The position numbers and the translations under genes were made by a program. Source: Clostridium niameyense (GTDB taxonomy: Bacteria > Bacillota > Clostridia > Clostridiales > Clostridiaceae). From it: a stretch of DNA of 64,000 nt. The notes beneath the pieces are model-generated. The model was not told where the DNA came from. It did no database searches and saw nothing but the letters and a program-made list of their open reading frames with translations. Positions within the stretch are counted from its first letter, which is position 1. Each line of letters begins with the position of its first letter. Below are positions 54,698 to 64,000 of the stretch, piece after piece. The stretch is taken from the NCBI RefSeq assembly GCF_001243045.1, contig NZ_LN849007.1, positions 1,578,989 to 1,642,988 on the forward strand, read 5' to 3'.

Positions 54698-55393
54698 TTA
54701 ATCAACTAACTTATAACCTATTCCCCAAACTGTTTGTATATATTCACCATTTATACCTGCTTTAATTAACTTAGTTCTTAAATTACTCATATGAACATTA
54801 ATGGTATTATCATCACCTAAATACCCATTTTGCCACACACTTTCAAATAAATTAGCTTTTGTAAAAACTTTTTTAGGATAAGTCATAAAGAGCTTTAAAA
54901 TATCAAATTTTCTATGAGTCAAGTCTACTAAATTTTCTTTTACAAATACTTCTCTAGTATCTTTATTAAGATAAATTTCCCTATGAGTTAATATATTATG
55001 TTGTGATATTGGAGAAAATTGTTTATATCTTCTAAGATGAGAATCTATTCTGGCTGATACTTCCTCTATATCGAAAGGTTTACTTATAAAATCATCTGCT
55101 CCAACTCTTAAGGTTTCTACTTTTATATCTGTTCCCTCTCTAGCTGAAATTATTATAACTGGCATAGATTTAGTTTTTCTTATTTCTTCTAATACCCTCT
55201 CACCACTCATACCTGGTAACATTAAATCAAGTAAAACCATATCCCATACTTCTTTTTCTAAATAAATAAGACCTTCTGTGCCAGAATATGCTGATTTAGT
55301 ATCATATCCACTACAATTTAACATATCACATAATAATTTATTTATATAACTATCATCTTCTATAACTAATATTTTAGTATAGTTTTCATACAT
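54698..55393 (-). CDS. OmpR-family response regulator of module 1
   Basis: 231 residues: receiver with Asp in VLLDLMLPGMSGE and Lys in ISKPFD, then a winged-helix domain ending VWGIGYKLVD. ATG behind GGGGGGCA. First gene of module 1; the terminator of the small-peptide cluster separates it from the genes upstream. Confidence 0.9.
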   Translation of the reverse strand: MYENYTKILVIEDDSYINKLLCDMLNCSGYDTKSAYSGTEGLIYLEKEVWDMVLLDLMLPGMSGERVLEEIRKTKSMPVIIISAREGTDIKVETLRVGADDFISKPFDIEEVSARIDSHLRRYKQFSPISQHNILTHREIYLNKDTREVFVKENLVDLTHRKFDILKLFMTYPKKVFTKANLFESVWQNGYLGDDNTINVHMSNLRTKLIKAGINGEYIQTVWGIGYKLVD

Positions 55394-55470
55394 TTTACCA
55401 TGCCCCCCATACTTAGTATTATAATCCTATTTATTGGTTTTACAAATACTTGTAAAATGCAATCTTTTAT

Positions 55471-55503
55471 AAAAAAATCACCTTAAAGAGTCCCTTTAAG
55501 GTG
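55471..55503 (-). terminator. Terminator of the small-protein cluster
   Basis: Perfect 10-bp arms CACCTTAAAG (55479-55488) and CTTTAAGGTG (55494-55503), followed by seven Ts on the minus strand. Confidence 0.88.
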
Positions 55504-55529
55504 TTAATTTAAATATATAAATAAAGTAT

Positions 55530-55661
55530 TTAGAATGTAGGATTACCAAAAGTAACTTCATCAATCGCAAGTTCAAGGTTATAATTTTTATTATTAGATT
55601 CTTCTTTATCTTTTCTATCTTCTTTGTAGTTTTTTATTTCTTTAATTTTATTCTCTTCCAT
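55530..55661 (-). CDS. Small peptide A (43 residues)
   Basis: ATG at 55661 behind AAAGGAGCTGATAAA, which shares AAAGGAGCTGATA with the site of small protein C. The peptide is a highly charged N-terminal half (MEENKIKEIKNYKEDRKDKE) followed by YNLELAIDEVTFGNPTF. The split into charged and C-terminal parts resembles a leader plus core, but there is no cysteine, double-glycine site or known cleavage motif. It could be a peptide signal, a modified-peptide precursor, or a small regulator. A strong terminator follows. Unrecognised family. Confidence 0.6.
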   Translation of the reverse strand: MEENKIKEIKNYKEDRKDKEESNNKNYNLELAIDEVTFGNPTF

Positions 55662-55823
55662 TTTATCAGCTCCTTTACGTTACAAATATACTGTTATTAT
55701 TAGATATTAAATAACAATTTATCCTAAAACACAAAAGTTGTAACTTATAAGAGTTAATAATAAATGTAACTATTATATAGTTATAAAATTAAATATTTAA
55801 TACAAATTTTTTATCTTATTAGC

Positions 55824-55967
55824 TTAAAAGTGTTTTGATATATCATGATAAATTCTTTTTATATCTTTTTCTCTTAAGTTAGTTTCTCTTCTAACCTTTT
55901 CAAAACTATCTCCATCTATAAGCATTTTTCTTACCCTTTCTTTAGCTTCTACCTTATTGATATCCAA
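55824..55967 (-). CDS. Small protein B (47 residues), helix-turn-helix-like
   Basis: TTG start at 55967 behind GGAGTGG; it begins 13 bases after small protein C ends. Sequence VEAKERVRKMLIDGDSFEKV then RRETNLREKDIKRIYHDI looks like three short helices. The last two resemble a helix-turn-helix of the sigma-region-4 type. A DNA-binding or adaptor role is plausible but not shown. Basic overall. Confidence 0.6.
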   Translation of the reverse strand: MDINKVEAKERVRKMLIDGDSFEKVRRETNLREKDIKRIYHDISKHF

Positions 55968-55980
55968 AATAATCCACTCC

Positions 55981-56121
55981 CTAATCTAAATCTTCTATTT
56001 TAGGTCTACCGAAAACTGCCCTAGCACTTTCGGCTTGAGGATCATGTTTTATAGTCTTTTTTCTAAACTTTCCATCATGCTTCCTATTATTTTTAGTTTC
56101 TCTCATTCTATTGTTATTCAA
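55981..56121 (-). CDS. Small protein C (46 residues)
   Basis: TTG start at 56121 behind AAAAGGAGCTGATATT. Strongly basic N-terminal half (MRETKNNRKHDGKFRKKTIK), then HDPQAESARAVFGRP and an acidic tail KIEDLD. The FGRP resembles FGNP in peptide A. No membrane helix. Unrecognised. It lies about 155 bp after the module 2 kinase gene. Confidence 0.6.
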   Translation of the reverse strand: MNNNRMRETKNNRKHDGKFRKKTIKHDPQAESARAVFGRPKIEDLD

Positions 56122-56276
56122 AATATCAGCTCCTTTTTAATTAAAGCTATATTATTATTATTTCATAATATAAATCTATATATGCCAAGAAATAAAAACT
56201 ATAATCTACTTTAAATTCCCGTATTATATTTTCATTAAATGGTTTTAATTTCAAACCTTTATAAAAATAACAAATT

Positions 56277-57641
56277 CTAAATAACAACTCTAACTATTGC
56301 CCCTATATCTTTCCCATTATCCAATATTAGTTTGCCGTTGTGTAATTTTATTATAGTATCTGAAATATAAAGTCCTAATCCATAATGGCCATTTCGTTGC
56401 CTTGCATCATCACCACGATAAAATTGGCTTTTACAATATTTGACATCTTTATTTGAAAAGCCTTTTCCTGTATCTTTTACTATAAAATTAAATTTATTAT
56501 TTTCACAAAAAACATCTATTCTTATCTCCCCATATTCAGGTGTATATTCTACTGCATTTTTTATTATATTAAGTATTGCTCTTTCCATTAAATTCTCATC
56601 TAAAAATAATTTTTCCAAAATATTCGTATCTTTATTAAAGCAAAATTTTATGTTTTTAAAATCACATAGATCTTTTCCTTGATTTTCTATTTTATTTAAA
56701 AACTTTTCTGAATTTACATATGTACACTTTGCTTTTAGCTTACTTTCAGCTCTACAACACTGCAACATAGCTTCTATAAGATTTTCTATTTGATAATTAG
56801 CTTTTAAAATGGAATTTATATGTTTTTTTTCACTGTCTGAAATTTTCTCATGTTCTAAAAGTAAATCAGCATGGCCAGATATAAGCATAAGAGGAGTCTT
56901 TATATCATGAGTAATAGCAGAAATCTGAGTTTTTCTTTCTTCCTCTAATATCCATTGTTTTTTTAAAGAATTTTCTAAGGCCTTTGTCATATCCTCAAAA
57001 GCATTATTTAATAAATCAATTTCCTTAATTGAGCTTTTAGTAATATCAAAAGATAAATCCTGTGCTTTTATTCTATTAGAAGCTTTAATTAAATTTTCTA
57101 CACTAAACTTTAATCTATTAGATATTCTCTGAGCTACTATATAAAAAATTATAGCTATATTAATAAAAGGAAGACTTATTATTATAACCTCCATATTAGG
57201 TAAAAACCTGTTTAAAAAGGGATATTTGTAACTGCTTGTTAAAGTATATCCTAAAGCTATTTTTTTGTCTTTATAATCCATTATTCTAATTTGTAGAATT
57301 CCTTTATGTAAACTAGTACTGTATTGATTTTTATTTATGGCTTCATGTATTTTAATTTTTTCCTTTTCATTTATACTTCCCTCTATAAAGCTTCCTTTTT
57401 TATCATATATAGCATAAACATAGCCTGGTGAAATTACATTTTTATTAAATCCCTTTTCTTGTATTTCCTTTGTAACTTCAGGCAACTTTTTTTCAAAATA
57501 ATTAGATGGTCTTATTAATCCTATATTCATAAGCTTATTAAAAGTAATTACTCCAAATATAGTTAAACACCCACATAGTAATAGACCTATAACAAAGCCT
57601 TTTATCACCATATTTTTTATAGAAGTAGATTTTTCTACCAT
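56277..57641 (-). CDS. Sensor histidine kinase of ABC module 2
   Basis: 454 residues. Two membrane helices (about 12-33 and 154-172) flank an extracellular domain of about 120 residues, then HAMP, an H box with ITHDIKTPLMLI and full ATP-binding boxes (LNIIKNAVEYTP, DTGKGF, GLGLYIS). The extracellular domain contains VYAIYDKKGSFIEG. It overlaps the response regulator gene by 7 bases. Confidence 0.88.
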   Translation of the reverse strand: MVEKSTSIKNMVIKGFVIGLLLCGCLTIFGVITFNKLMNIGLIRPSNYFEKKLPEVTKEIQEKGFNKNVISPGYVYAIYDKKGSFIEGSINEKEKIKIHEAINKNQYSTSLHKGILQIRIMDYKDKKIALGYTLTSSYKYPFLNRFLPNMEVIIISLPFINIAIIFYIVAQRISNRLKFSVENLIKASNRIKAQDLSFDITKSSIKEIDLLNNAFEDMTKALENSLKKQWILEEERKTQISAITHDIKTPLMLISGHADLLLEHEKISDSEKKHINSILKANYQIENLIEAMLQCCRAESKLKAKCTYVNSEKFLNKIENQGKDLCDFKNIKFCFNKDTNILEKLFLDENLMERAILNIIKNAVEYTPEYGEIRIDVFCENNKFNFIVKDTGKGFSNKDVKYCKSQFYRGDDARQRNGHYGLGLYISDTIIKLHNGKLILDNGKDIGAIVRVVI

Positions 57642-58294
57642 TTATATCCAATCCCCCATACTGTTTCTATAGACTTTTCTGCTCCTGCACTTTTAAACTT
57701 TTTCCTTAAATTTCTTATATGTTCCGTTACCGTATTTGTAAAACCCTCTCCTTCATAACCCCAAATTTTTTCATAAATTTGTTCTTTTGAAAAAACTTGT
57801 TTGGGGTTAGTAATTAAAAGCTCTGCTATTTTATATTCACTAGGTGTTAAACTTAGTTCTTTTTCATCTACATAAACAATACGGCCACTAAGATCTAACG
57901 ATATATTCCCTGAAACTATTTTATGGGTTTTTTCTCTATTTTCTCTTCTTAAATGAGCATATACTCTAGCTCTAAGCTCTGCTATACGAAAAGGCTTCAC
58001 AATATAATCATCCCCACCTAATCCTAACCCTTTAACTAAATCTTCTGTATCTGATTTGGCTGTAATAAATAAGATAGGACAATCAACCCTACTTCTAATT
58101 TCCCTACATACCTGAAATCCATTAATTTCTGGCATCATTACATCTAAAAGAATTAAATCTGGCTGCTTTAAACTTATTTGTTTGGCCTCCATTCCATCTT
58201 TTGCCGTGTATATAACATGTCCTTCTTTTTCTAAACTCTCTTCTAATAAACTTAATAATTCTAAATCATCATCAGCTATAAGTATTTTTGCCAT
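57635..58294 (-). CDS. OmpR-family response regulator of module 2
   Basis: 219 residues from the ATG at 58294 behind AGGTGAG. Receiver with Asp in LILLDVMMPEINGF and Lys in IVKPFR; winged-helix domain ending TVWGIGYKW. It is encoded between the permeases and the kinase and probably regulates the module. Confidence 0.9.
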   Translation of the reverse strand: MAKILIADDDLELLSLLEESLEKEGHVIYTAKDGMEAKQISLKQPDLILLDVMMPEINGFQVCREIRSRVDCPILFITAKSDTEDLVKGLGLGGDDYIVKPFRIAELRARVYAHLRRENREKTHKIVSGNISLDLSGRIVYVDEKELSLTPSEYKIAELLITNPKQVFSKEQIYEKIWGYEGEGFTNTVTEHIRNLRKKFKSAGAEKSIETVWGIGYKW

Positions 58295-58310
58295 AAAACT
58301 CACCTACTTT

Positions 58311-59132
58311 TTAATCCACAAAGTCTAATCTATCCCATACTTTTTTTAAAAATATTACTAATATTGCGGTAATAAATAGCATAATAGCTATTATTAAATA
58401 TGATGTCTTCCCTCCTAATATATCATAAATATAAGTTACAGGACATACTATGAAATTCGCTAAAAATTTAGATAAATAACAACCCGATATAAGAAGTGCT
58501 ATGTTTAACATAATAGCCACTACTGTATTTTTCACAAAGGTGGCTACAATAGAAAAAATAACAGACATCATAGTCATTTGTATAAAAAATATACAGTAAA
58601 ACTTAATATTAAATAAAAAACTTCCCATAGGATCAATCTTTGAACTTTGCAATAAAATATTAGTATAATTTATTGCGGGTAGCATTCTTTTACCACAAAT
58701 AAAACTAGTTATAAATATTAATGTTATAGTAATAAAATTAAATAATATTATAGCTATTAATTTACTTAAAAATACTTCTCCCTTAAAATAACTTCTAGTT
58801 AAAACCATACGAATACTTCCATTACTTCTCTCTTCGTTTATCATACTACATATTAGTATAGGTAATACAATAAAAATTAAGAGTAAACTAATATTGCTTA
58901 AAACTGCATGAGGGTTGTTTAAAGCATTAGAATTTCTTAAAATAGGTCCCTTCGTTGATTGATAATTAATAGCAGAAATCACGCAATTTGTAAGAGCTTC
59001 ATCCCCATATTTTGCACCTGGAATAAACATTAAAGTATATGCAATACTTATTAAAATACTTAAAAATAATATAATCCAGCTGCTTTTCCTATTAATTAAT
59101 CTATAAAGTTCACTTTTTACAAGATTTATCAT
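58311..59132 (-). CDS. ABC-2-type permease B of module 2
   Basis: 273 residues, six hydrophobic helices, MINLVKSELYRLINRKSSW start typical of lantibiotic-immunity or BcrB-like permeases. The first loop is large (about residues 40-80). The partner permease lies upstream, 16 bp apart. The ATPase is the first gene of the module. Confidence 0.85.
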   Translation of the reverse strand: MINLVKSELYRLINRKSSWIILFLSILISIAYTLMFIPGAKYGDEALTNCVISAINYQSTKGPILRNSNALNNPHAVLSNISLLLIFIVLPILICSMINEERSNGSIRMVLTRSYFKGEVFLSKLIAIILFNFITITLIFITSFICGKRMLPAINYTNILLQSSKIDPMGSFLFNIKFYCIFFIQMTMMSVIFSIVATFVKNTVVAIMLNIALLISGCYLSKFLANFIVCPVTYIYDILGGKTSYLIIAIMLFITAILVIFLKKVWDRLDFVD

Positions 59133-59148
59133 ACTATCTCTCCTTATT

Positions 59149-59991
59149 TTAATCCAAATAATCTTTAATTTTTCCGTATACTAAACTTAAAACTGTAAAA
59201 ATTATTATATATAAAAATATAACTAACAATAATATATTCTTAATATGGGTACTTCCTTCTAATATAATAGCAGCACCTCTAAACTGTAATTCAGTTATAA
59301 CAAAGAATGGTATTAAGCTTTTACTACTTATAAATCCATTCAACATTAAAAAGTCTATAATCTTCATTGTTAACATGCCTGTTATAATAATAACAAGTCC
59401 TATTCCTACCATTATTCCTCTAGATTTAGAAATAACCCCTATAAATATCATTAAGGATGCCATCGCTAAAGTTATTAAATAAGATAATATATAAAATTTC
59501 ACCCCATACATAATAGTGCTAACTGTACTCATTTTTTCCTTTCTGAAAAACGTATAAGCACAGTTTGCTTTAGGCATAAATATATTTCCAACTATTGTAG
59601 ATAAGACAAAGCATCCTAAAAATAATAATGAAAACACTATCGTTATTAGAATAATTTTGCTCAAAATTACTTGTGTCAAAGTATAGCCCTTAGTCAATGT
59701 GATTCTAATAGCACCATTTTTAAATTCTTCCGTTATAATAGTAGCTACATAGAATATAGTAAGAATAGAAAAAATCAATATCAATTGTTCCTGTACTACT
59801 AAGTAAGGAAAAGTTATATTAGTTGAAAAATTTGATGCCTTCATTCCTATAGAACTCTTTAAAAGATCAATATTTTCCTGGTTTAAATATATATAAGAAA
59901 GCCCTATTAAAAAAGGTACAGATAAAAAAGACAATAACATTATTTTTCTATGGGAAAATTTATACCATTCTGCTTTGATCAAATTTTTCAA
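59149..59991 (-). CDS. ABC-2-type permease A of module 2
   Basis: 280 residues, six helices, MKNLIKAEWYKFSHRKIML start. Similar in layout to the next permease, so the exporter is probably a heterodimer of two permeases with one ATPase, as in lantibiotic immunity (LanFEG) transporters. It begins one base after the ATPase stop. Confidence 0.85.
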   Translation of the reverse strand: MKNLIKAEWYKFSHRKIMLLSFLSVPFLIGLSYIYLNQENIDLLKSSIGMKASNFSTNITFPYLVVQEQLILIFSILTIFYVATIITEEFKNGAIRITLTKGYTLTQVILSKIILITIVFSLLFLGCFVLSTIVGNIFMPKANCAYTFFRKEKMSTVSTIMYGVKFYILSYLITLAMASLMIFIGVISKSRGIMVGIGLVIIITGMLTMKIIDFLMLNGFISSKSLIPFFVITELQFRGAAIILEGSTHIKNILLLVIFLYIIIFTVLSLVYGKIKDYLD

Positions 59992-59992
59992 T

Positions 59993-60721
59993 CTATTTTC
60001 CTCCTGTCATTATATTTATAAAAGTTTCTTCTAAATTATCTTTTAAGCCATAATTTAGAAATTCTTCTTTTGTCCCTTGTTTTATTATCTTTCCGTTATT
60101 AATTACAATAAAATCTGTACAAATCTTTTGAAGTTCATCTAATAAATGGCTAGATATAAATACAGTTATACCCTTTTCCTTATTTAATTTTAAAATAAGA
60201 TCTCTAAGTTCTTTTATACCTATAGGATCTAATCCATTAGTAGGCTCATCTAAAATTAATAACTTAGGATTATTTAAAAGAGCTTGTGCAATTCCTAAAC
60301 GTTGTTTCATACCTAAAGAATAGTTTTTTACTTTATCCTTTTCTCTACCTTTAAGCCCTACTATGTTTATAACCTCTTCAATTCTTTTATTTATACTTTC
60401 CTTTTCTATGTTATCTAAAATAGCTAAAGCCTTTAAATTTTTCTCTCCACTCATATAATTAAAAAATATTGGATTTTCTACTATAGCACCTATGTTTTCC
60501 ACCGCATGCCTTTTTTCTTTAATAGAAATATTATTTATCCTAACTTCACCACTACAAGATATAAGTCCTGTAAACACCCTAATAGTTGTAGTTTTACCTG
60601 CACCATTAGGCCCTAAAAATCCCATAATACTTCCTTTAGGCACATAAAAACTTATATCATCTAAAACTTTCCTTTTAGATAAAACTTTAGTCACGTGACT
60701 CAATTCCATAACTTTTTCCAT
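59993..60721 (-). CDS. LanF/BcrA-like ABC ATPase of module 2
   Basis: 242 residues from the ATG at 60721 behind ATGGAGGA. Walker A GPNGAGKTTT, signature YSLGMKQRLGIAQ, Walker B LLILDEPTNGLDPIG. The Q-loop region has the EN seen in lantibiotic immunity ATPases (AIVENPIF). First gene of module 2. The gene order ATPase-permease-permease-regulator-kinase is that of peptide resistance loci. Confidence 0.9.
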   Translation of the reverse strand: MEKVMELSHVTKVLSKRKVLDDISFYVPKGSIMGFLGPNGAGKTTTIRVFTGLISCSGEVRINNISIKEKRHAVENIGAIVENPIFFNYMSGEKNLKALAILDNIEKESINKRIEEVINIVGLKGREKDKVKNYSLGMKQRLGIAQALLNNPKLLILDEPTNGLDPIGIKELRDLILKLNKEKGITVFISSHLLDELQKICTDFIVINNGKIIKQGTKEEFLNYGLKDNLEETFINIMTGGK

Positions 60722-60819
60722 ATAAAATCCTCCATTCATTTCTCTTTTCTTTCATACTACAAAATAATTATCAAGATTTTATCAAGAACTATATATTAAT
60801 TTCATCATCAAATTTTTTC

Positions 60820-60848
60820 TTGACAGCAAATTAAGTCTAGTGTATTAT
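60820..60848 (+). promoter_or_regulatory. Strong promoter of the AIM24-like gene
   Basis: TTGACA (60820-60825), 17 bp, TATTAT (60843-60848): near-consensus sigma-A promoter. Confidence 0.8.
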
Positions 60849-60911
60849 TGTAGTAGTACATTGAAGTATAATAATTTTACAAATTTAATGGTTTTAAAGG
60901 AGATTATCCCT

Positions 60912-61568
60912 ATGAATTATAAGATTTTATATGGTAATTCAAGTCCTATGCTTGAAGTTAATTTAGAGGAAAACGAAACAATAAAAGCCGAATCTGATGC
61001 TATGGTTGGAATGAGTACCAATATATCTTTAGACGGAACCCTAGGGGGCGGCGTTATGAAAGGTCTTGGCAGATTATTTTCTGGTGAAAAACTTTTCTTT
61101 GAAACTCTAACAGCTAAGGGTGGACCTGGACATGCACTTCTTGCCCCTAAAACTATAGGATCTATACAGCCTATAGAGTTAGATGGTAATCATGGTTTTA
61201 GAATTCAAAAAGATGGTTATTTTGCATCCTTTGGAGATATCAACATAAATACTAAGGCTCAAGGACTTGGAAAAGCACTTTTATCTGGTGAAGGACTTTT
61301 TATAATGTCTGCTACTGGATGTGGAACTTTGTTTGTAAGTTCTTATGGTGCTATTCACGAGATAAATGTTCCTTACGGAGAAGAATATATTGTAGATACT
61401 GGTCACTTAGTAGCTTGGCCAGATAACATGAAATATACTATTGAAGAAGCATCTTCAACATTTAAAAGTATAACTTCTGGGGAAATTTTTGTTTGTAAGA
61501 TGAAAGGTCCTGGCAAAATCTATATACAAACAAGATTAAAATCTAATTTCATCCCAGCTAGTAAATAA
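60912..61568 (+). CDS. AIM24/TIGR00266-family protein
   Basis: 218 residues from the ATG at 60912 behind AAAGGAG. Family pattern: MLEVNLEENETIKAESDAMV, SGEKLFFETLTAKGGPG, GLGKALLSGEGLFIMSATGCG and an SYGAI strand, forming a beta-rich domain related to mitochondrial AIM24. Bacterial function is unknown. Conserved glycine motifs are intact. Monocistronic, with a good promoter and terminator. Confidence 0.88.
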   Translation: MNYKILYGNSSPMLEVNLEENETIKAESDAMVGMSTNISLDGTLGGGVMKGLGRLFSGEKLFFETLTAKGGPGHALLAPKTIGSIQPIELDGNHGFRIQKDGYFASFGDININTKAQGLGKALLSGEGLFIMSATGCGTLFVSSYGAIHEINVPYGEEYIVDTGHLVAWPDNMKYTIEEASSTFKSITSGEIFVCKMKGPGKIYIQTRLKSNFIPASK

Positions 61569-61572
61569 TTTA

Positions 61573-61623
61573 AAAACAGGATTGAATGTTTAATGGTTTA
61601 TACTCAAACTTCAATCCTGTTTT
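61573..61623. terminator. Bidirectional terminator
   Basis: Perfect 14-bp arms AAAACAGGATTGAA (61573-61586) and TTCAATCCTGTTTT (61610-61623), between convergent genes. Confidence 0.88.
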
Positions 61624-61648
61624 ATTAATATAAGTTAATCATAAATTA

Positions 61649-63685
61649 TTAAATCTTAAACTTATTTACGTAGTGTTCCATTTCATCTGTCATTTTATTT
61701 AAAGTTTCAGCAGATGCAGCTACTTCTTCAGTAGATGCACTCATTTCTTCTGAGGATGCTGATATTTCCTCTGAAGATGCTAATATTTCTTGTGATACAG
61801 AAGATGCACTTTTTATTTTATCCATTATCTTTTCTTTACTCTTGTTTAATTCAGCCATACCATCATTTGTAGACTCTATTCTTGGTAATATATCATGAAT
61901 TCCTTCTACTATTGACTTAAATTGTTTTATTGAATCTTTTATTTTTTCTTCCTGTTTTTCTACTTCTATATTTACACACTCAGTATCTTTAACTATTGTA
62001 TTTGTTTTATCATATATAGCTTGTATTATTGATGTTATACTTTCAGAAGAACTTTTAGTTTGTTCTGATAGCTTTCTTATTTCATCTGCTACTACTGCAA
62101 ATCCTCTTCCAGCTTCTCCTGCTCTTGCAGCCTCTATAGCAGCATTTAATGCAAGTAAATTTGTTTCATCTGCTATACTATTTATTAAATTTATTATCTC
62201 ATTTACTTCATTTATACCTGTTCCTAATTTACCTATTTCTTCTGAAAAACTATTAAAAGACTTTTTAACTTCTTCAGTAGATTTTATAATCTCCTCCATC
62301 TCCTTGTTTCCTTCAGTAGCTGCCATATCTATATTCTCTGATTCATCTGTAACTTTAAGCATTTCTTTAACTATATTTTCTATTTTATTAGATACATTAT
62401 TGGCTATGTTTTCTGTATCAATTAAATCCTCTGATTGTTCTTGAATAACTTTAGTTACATCTTGAATTGTTACAGATACGTTCTCTGCTGAAGATGCTAT
62501 CTCCTCTGAAATAGAACTTAAACTTTCAGATTCAGAGCTTATATTAGAAGAATGATCTTTAAAAACCATCATCATATCTCTCATATTATAAATAGTTTGT
62601 TCTATAGAACATGCTATTTCTCCAAGTTCATTATTCATAACTTTTAACTTGTTTGGAATTTTTACCGTTAAATCACCTTGTCCAAATTTTATTATAGTAT
62701 TTTTCAAATTATTCATAGCTCTTGATAATCTAACTCCAATATAATATGCTAAAGCTATAGATATAATAGAAACTACTAATGTACCTACAATTGAAAATAC
62801 TTTTATAATAAATAATTCACTTGCTATTTCTTCATCATCCAGTGTAACTATAAACTTCCACCCTGTTTTATTATTAGTATAATATCCAGCAGATTTTAAT
62901 GTATTTTCATATTTATATTCTATTTTTCCTTTTTTGTTTACTGAAACCGCATCTTTCCACCAACTTTGTTTGGACAATTCTTTAGTTCCTATAACATTAG
63001 AACTTTTATGTGCTAAAGCTATACCTTCTTTGTCCATTACAATTACATAGCCTTTTTTTCCTAATCTAATTTTAGAAATTTCTTTACTAAAATCCCCTAA
63101 CGTTATATCTATACAAACAACGCCTATAACTTTATCTTGTTTTTTTACAACTTTTGATACAGATATAATCATTTTGCCATCTATATCCTTATAATATTTT
63201 GACCAATATACTTTTCCAGGATTATTTATAGGCTCCTTAAACCAATTCCTACTTCTAGGATCATATTTGTCTGAAGGTGTAATAATATCCCCCTCAGATT
63301 GAACCATAATACCATTTAAATTAGTAAAATACACATTTAATATATCTGCATTGCTATTTTTAAGCGTTCTTAAAAAATTCTCTAAGCTTTCTAAGTTTTG
63401 TTTATTATTAATATCCTCTCCTAAAGTAGGATTATTGCTAGCAACATCTAATGTGCCTTCTATACCATCTAAAAAATAATTTATTCCATAATCCACTTGT
63501 GTAGCAAATTGTAGTGAATCATCTAAAAGTTTATATTTTAAGATTTTATAAGACTTATTGTATAACATAAAACTCAATATCATTAAACTTAAAATGCTCA
63601 TTAAAGATATTGTAACTATAAGTTTTGTTTTGACACTTCCCTTTTTCATAAAATTGTTCTTATTTTTTTCCTTATTTTTGTTCAT
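61649..63685 (-). CDS. Methyl-accepting chemotaxis protein with dCache sensor
   Basis: 678 residues from the ATG at 63685 behind AAGGAGG. Membrane helix at about 20-40, a large extracellular double-Cache domain (about 50-285; [11 protein letters not shown] and [15 protein letters not shown] are typical), a second helix at about 290-312, HAMP, and a signalling hairpin (tip [20 protein letters not shown]). dCache sensors often bind amino acids or organic acids. C-terminus ends HYVNKFKI, much like the truncated receptor at the right edge. Confidence 0.93.
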   Translation of the reverse strand: MNKNKEKNKNNFMKKGSVKTKLIVTISLMSILSLMILSFMLYNKSYKILKYKLLDDSLQFATQVDYGINYFLDGIEGTLDVASNNPTLGEDINNKQNLESLENFLRTLKNSNADILNVYFTNLNGIMVQSEGDIITPSDKYDPRSRNWFKEPINNPGKVYWSKYYKDIDGKMIISVSKVVKKQDKVIGVVCIDITLGDFSKEISKIRLGKKGYVIVMDKEGIALAHKSSNVIGTKELSKQSWWKDAVSVNKKGKIEYKYENTLKSAGYYTNNKTGWKFIVTLDDEEIASELFIIKVFSIVGTLVVSIISIALAYYIGVRLSRAMNNLKNTIIKFGQGDLTVKIPNKLKVMNNELGEIACSIEQTIYNMRDMMMVFKDHSSNISSESESLSSISEEIASSAENVSVTIQDVTKVIQEQSEDLIDTENIANNVSNKIENIVKEMLKVTDESENIDMAATEGNKEMEEIIKSTEEVKKSFNSFSEEIGKLGTGINEVNEIINLINSIADETNLLALNAAIEAARAGEAGRGFAVVADEIRKLSEQTKSSSESITSIIQAIYDKTNTIVKDTECVNIEVEKQEEKIKDSIKQFKSIVEGIHDILPRIESTNDGMAELNKSKEKIMDKIKSASSVSQEILASSEEISASSEEMSASTEEVAASAETLNKMTDEMEHYVNKFKI

Positions 63686-63822
63686 CCAATTCCTCCTTTT
63701 TATTTTTTTATTAAAATAACTAAAAAACATACCAATGCATATTTATATTTCGACCATTTTTTTAAATAATCAACACGAATGTATAAAAACATCATAATAT
63801 TTACTGAAATTAATATTATGAT

Positions 63823-63864
63823 AAAAGGACTGTTTCAAATTATATTTTTGAAACAGTCCTTTTT
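63823..63864 (-). terminator. Terminator of the truncated chemoreceptor
   Basis: Perfect 17-bp arms (63823-63839 and 63847-63863) with a 7-base loop; T-rich on the minus strand. Confidence 0.9.
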
Positions 63865-63873
63865 AAAATAATT

Positions 63874-64000
63874 TTAAATTTTAAATTTGTCTATATGATT
63901 TTGCATCTCGTAGGTCATAGAATTTAAAGCTTGGGCGGAAGATGCTACTTCCTGAGTAGATGCACTCATTTGCTCCGAGGATGCAGATATTTCTTCTGAA
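63874..64000 (-). CDS. Methyl-accepting chemotaxis protein, C-terminus only
   Basis: The last 41 codons of a chemoreceptor, cut by the window edge: ISASSEQMSASTQEVASSAQ, then an ending HIDKFKI before the stop at 63874-63876. It is very like the C-terminus of the dCache receptor downstream ([23 protein letters not shown]), so the two are probably a tandem duplication. Confidence 0.9.
   Translation of the reverse strand, partial: SEEISASSEQMSASTQEVASSAQALNSMTYEMQNHIDKFKI

Noticed and set aside
55530-55661. Lasso or Cys-rich bacteriocin precursor
   Set aside because: No cysteines, no double-Gly leader, no acidic ring residue at the expected spacing, and no maturation enzyme nearby.

Overview
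The window is AT-rich, densely coded Clostridium-type DNA. Strong AGGAGG ribosome sites, frequent TTG and GTG starts, many hairpin terminators and mostly minus-strand operons support this. Gene content (a Stickland-type amino-acid locus, a DUF1657 protein, several antimicrobial-peptide sensor/ABC modules, many chemoreceptors) fits the C. botulinum group I / C. sporogenes lineage, but species was not tested. I see no rRNA, tRNA, CRISPR array, intact transposase or prophage.

Layout. 0-8.4 kb: end of a YibE/F membrane protein, a small GGDEF protein, bioY plus a DUF1284 protein under a BirA-type operator, a PsiE-like membrane protein, a TetR/methyltransferase pair sharing an operator motif, a divergent zinc-uptake locus (znuA / znuCB) with a palindrome at its promoters, and two small orphan genes. 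8.5-13.7 kb: a five-gene Opp/Dpp/Nik-type ABC importer. 14-20 kb: a chemoreceptor and a three-gene MoxR AAA+ / VWA / BRCT operon resembling RavA-ViaA. 20-24.5 kb: two paralogues of the archaeal-type ornithine cyclodeaminase (TIGR00300) family divergent from an APC amino-acid permease. 25-30 kb: a DUF1657 protein with a poly-Gln tail, a three-gene operon of cell-wall-binding-repeat-like membrane proteins, and a decayed ABC exporter pair. 30-34.5 kb: tandem EamA transporters, then a cluster of a divergent prenyltransferase, a ferritin-like protein and a Met/His-rich protein. 34.5-37 kb: ptsG with a GlcT-type antiterminator site. 37-43.5 kb: a Bce-type peptide-sensing/detoxification module, a DUF4825 lipoprotein, a cysteine hydrolase and a 56-residue membrane protein.

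44-50 kb: a mannose operon (manA, manR, PTS IIBC, PTS IIA) with two near-identical 22-bp motifs, one before manA and one before the PTS genes. 50-52 kb: a membrane-embedded MutS-like ATPase with a small membrane partner. 51.9-60.7 kb: two BcrAB-like ABC plus two-component modules in tandem on the minus strand. Between them lie three tiny genes (43, 47 and 46 residues), two of them with the same ribosome-site context and an FG[N/R]P motif. This is the most promising candidate for an undescribed system. 60.8-64 kb: an AIM24-like protein with a consensus promoter, a dCache chemoreceptor and the C-terminus of another chemoreceptor.

Much of the regulation can be read directly: candidate operators for BirA, TetR, a zinc repressor and ManR, and a GlcT RAT element, each next to the gene it should control. 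These are inferences from position and symmetry; no database search was run.
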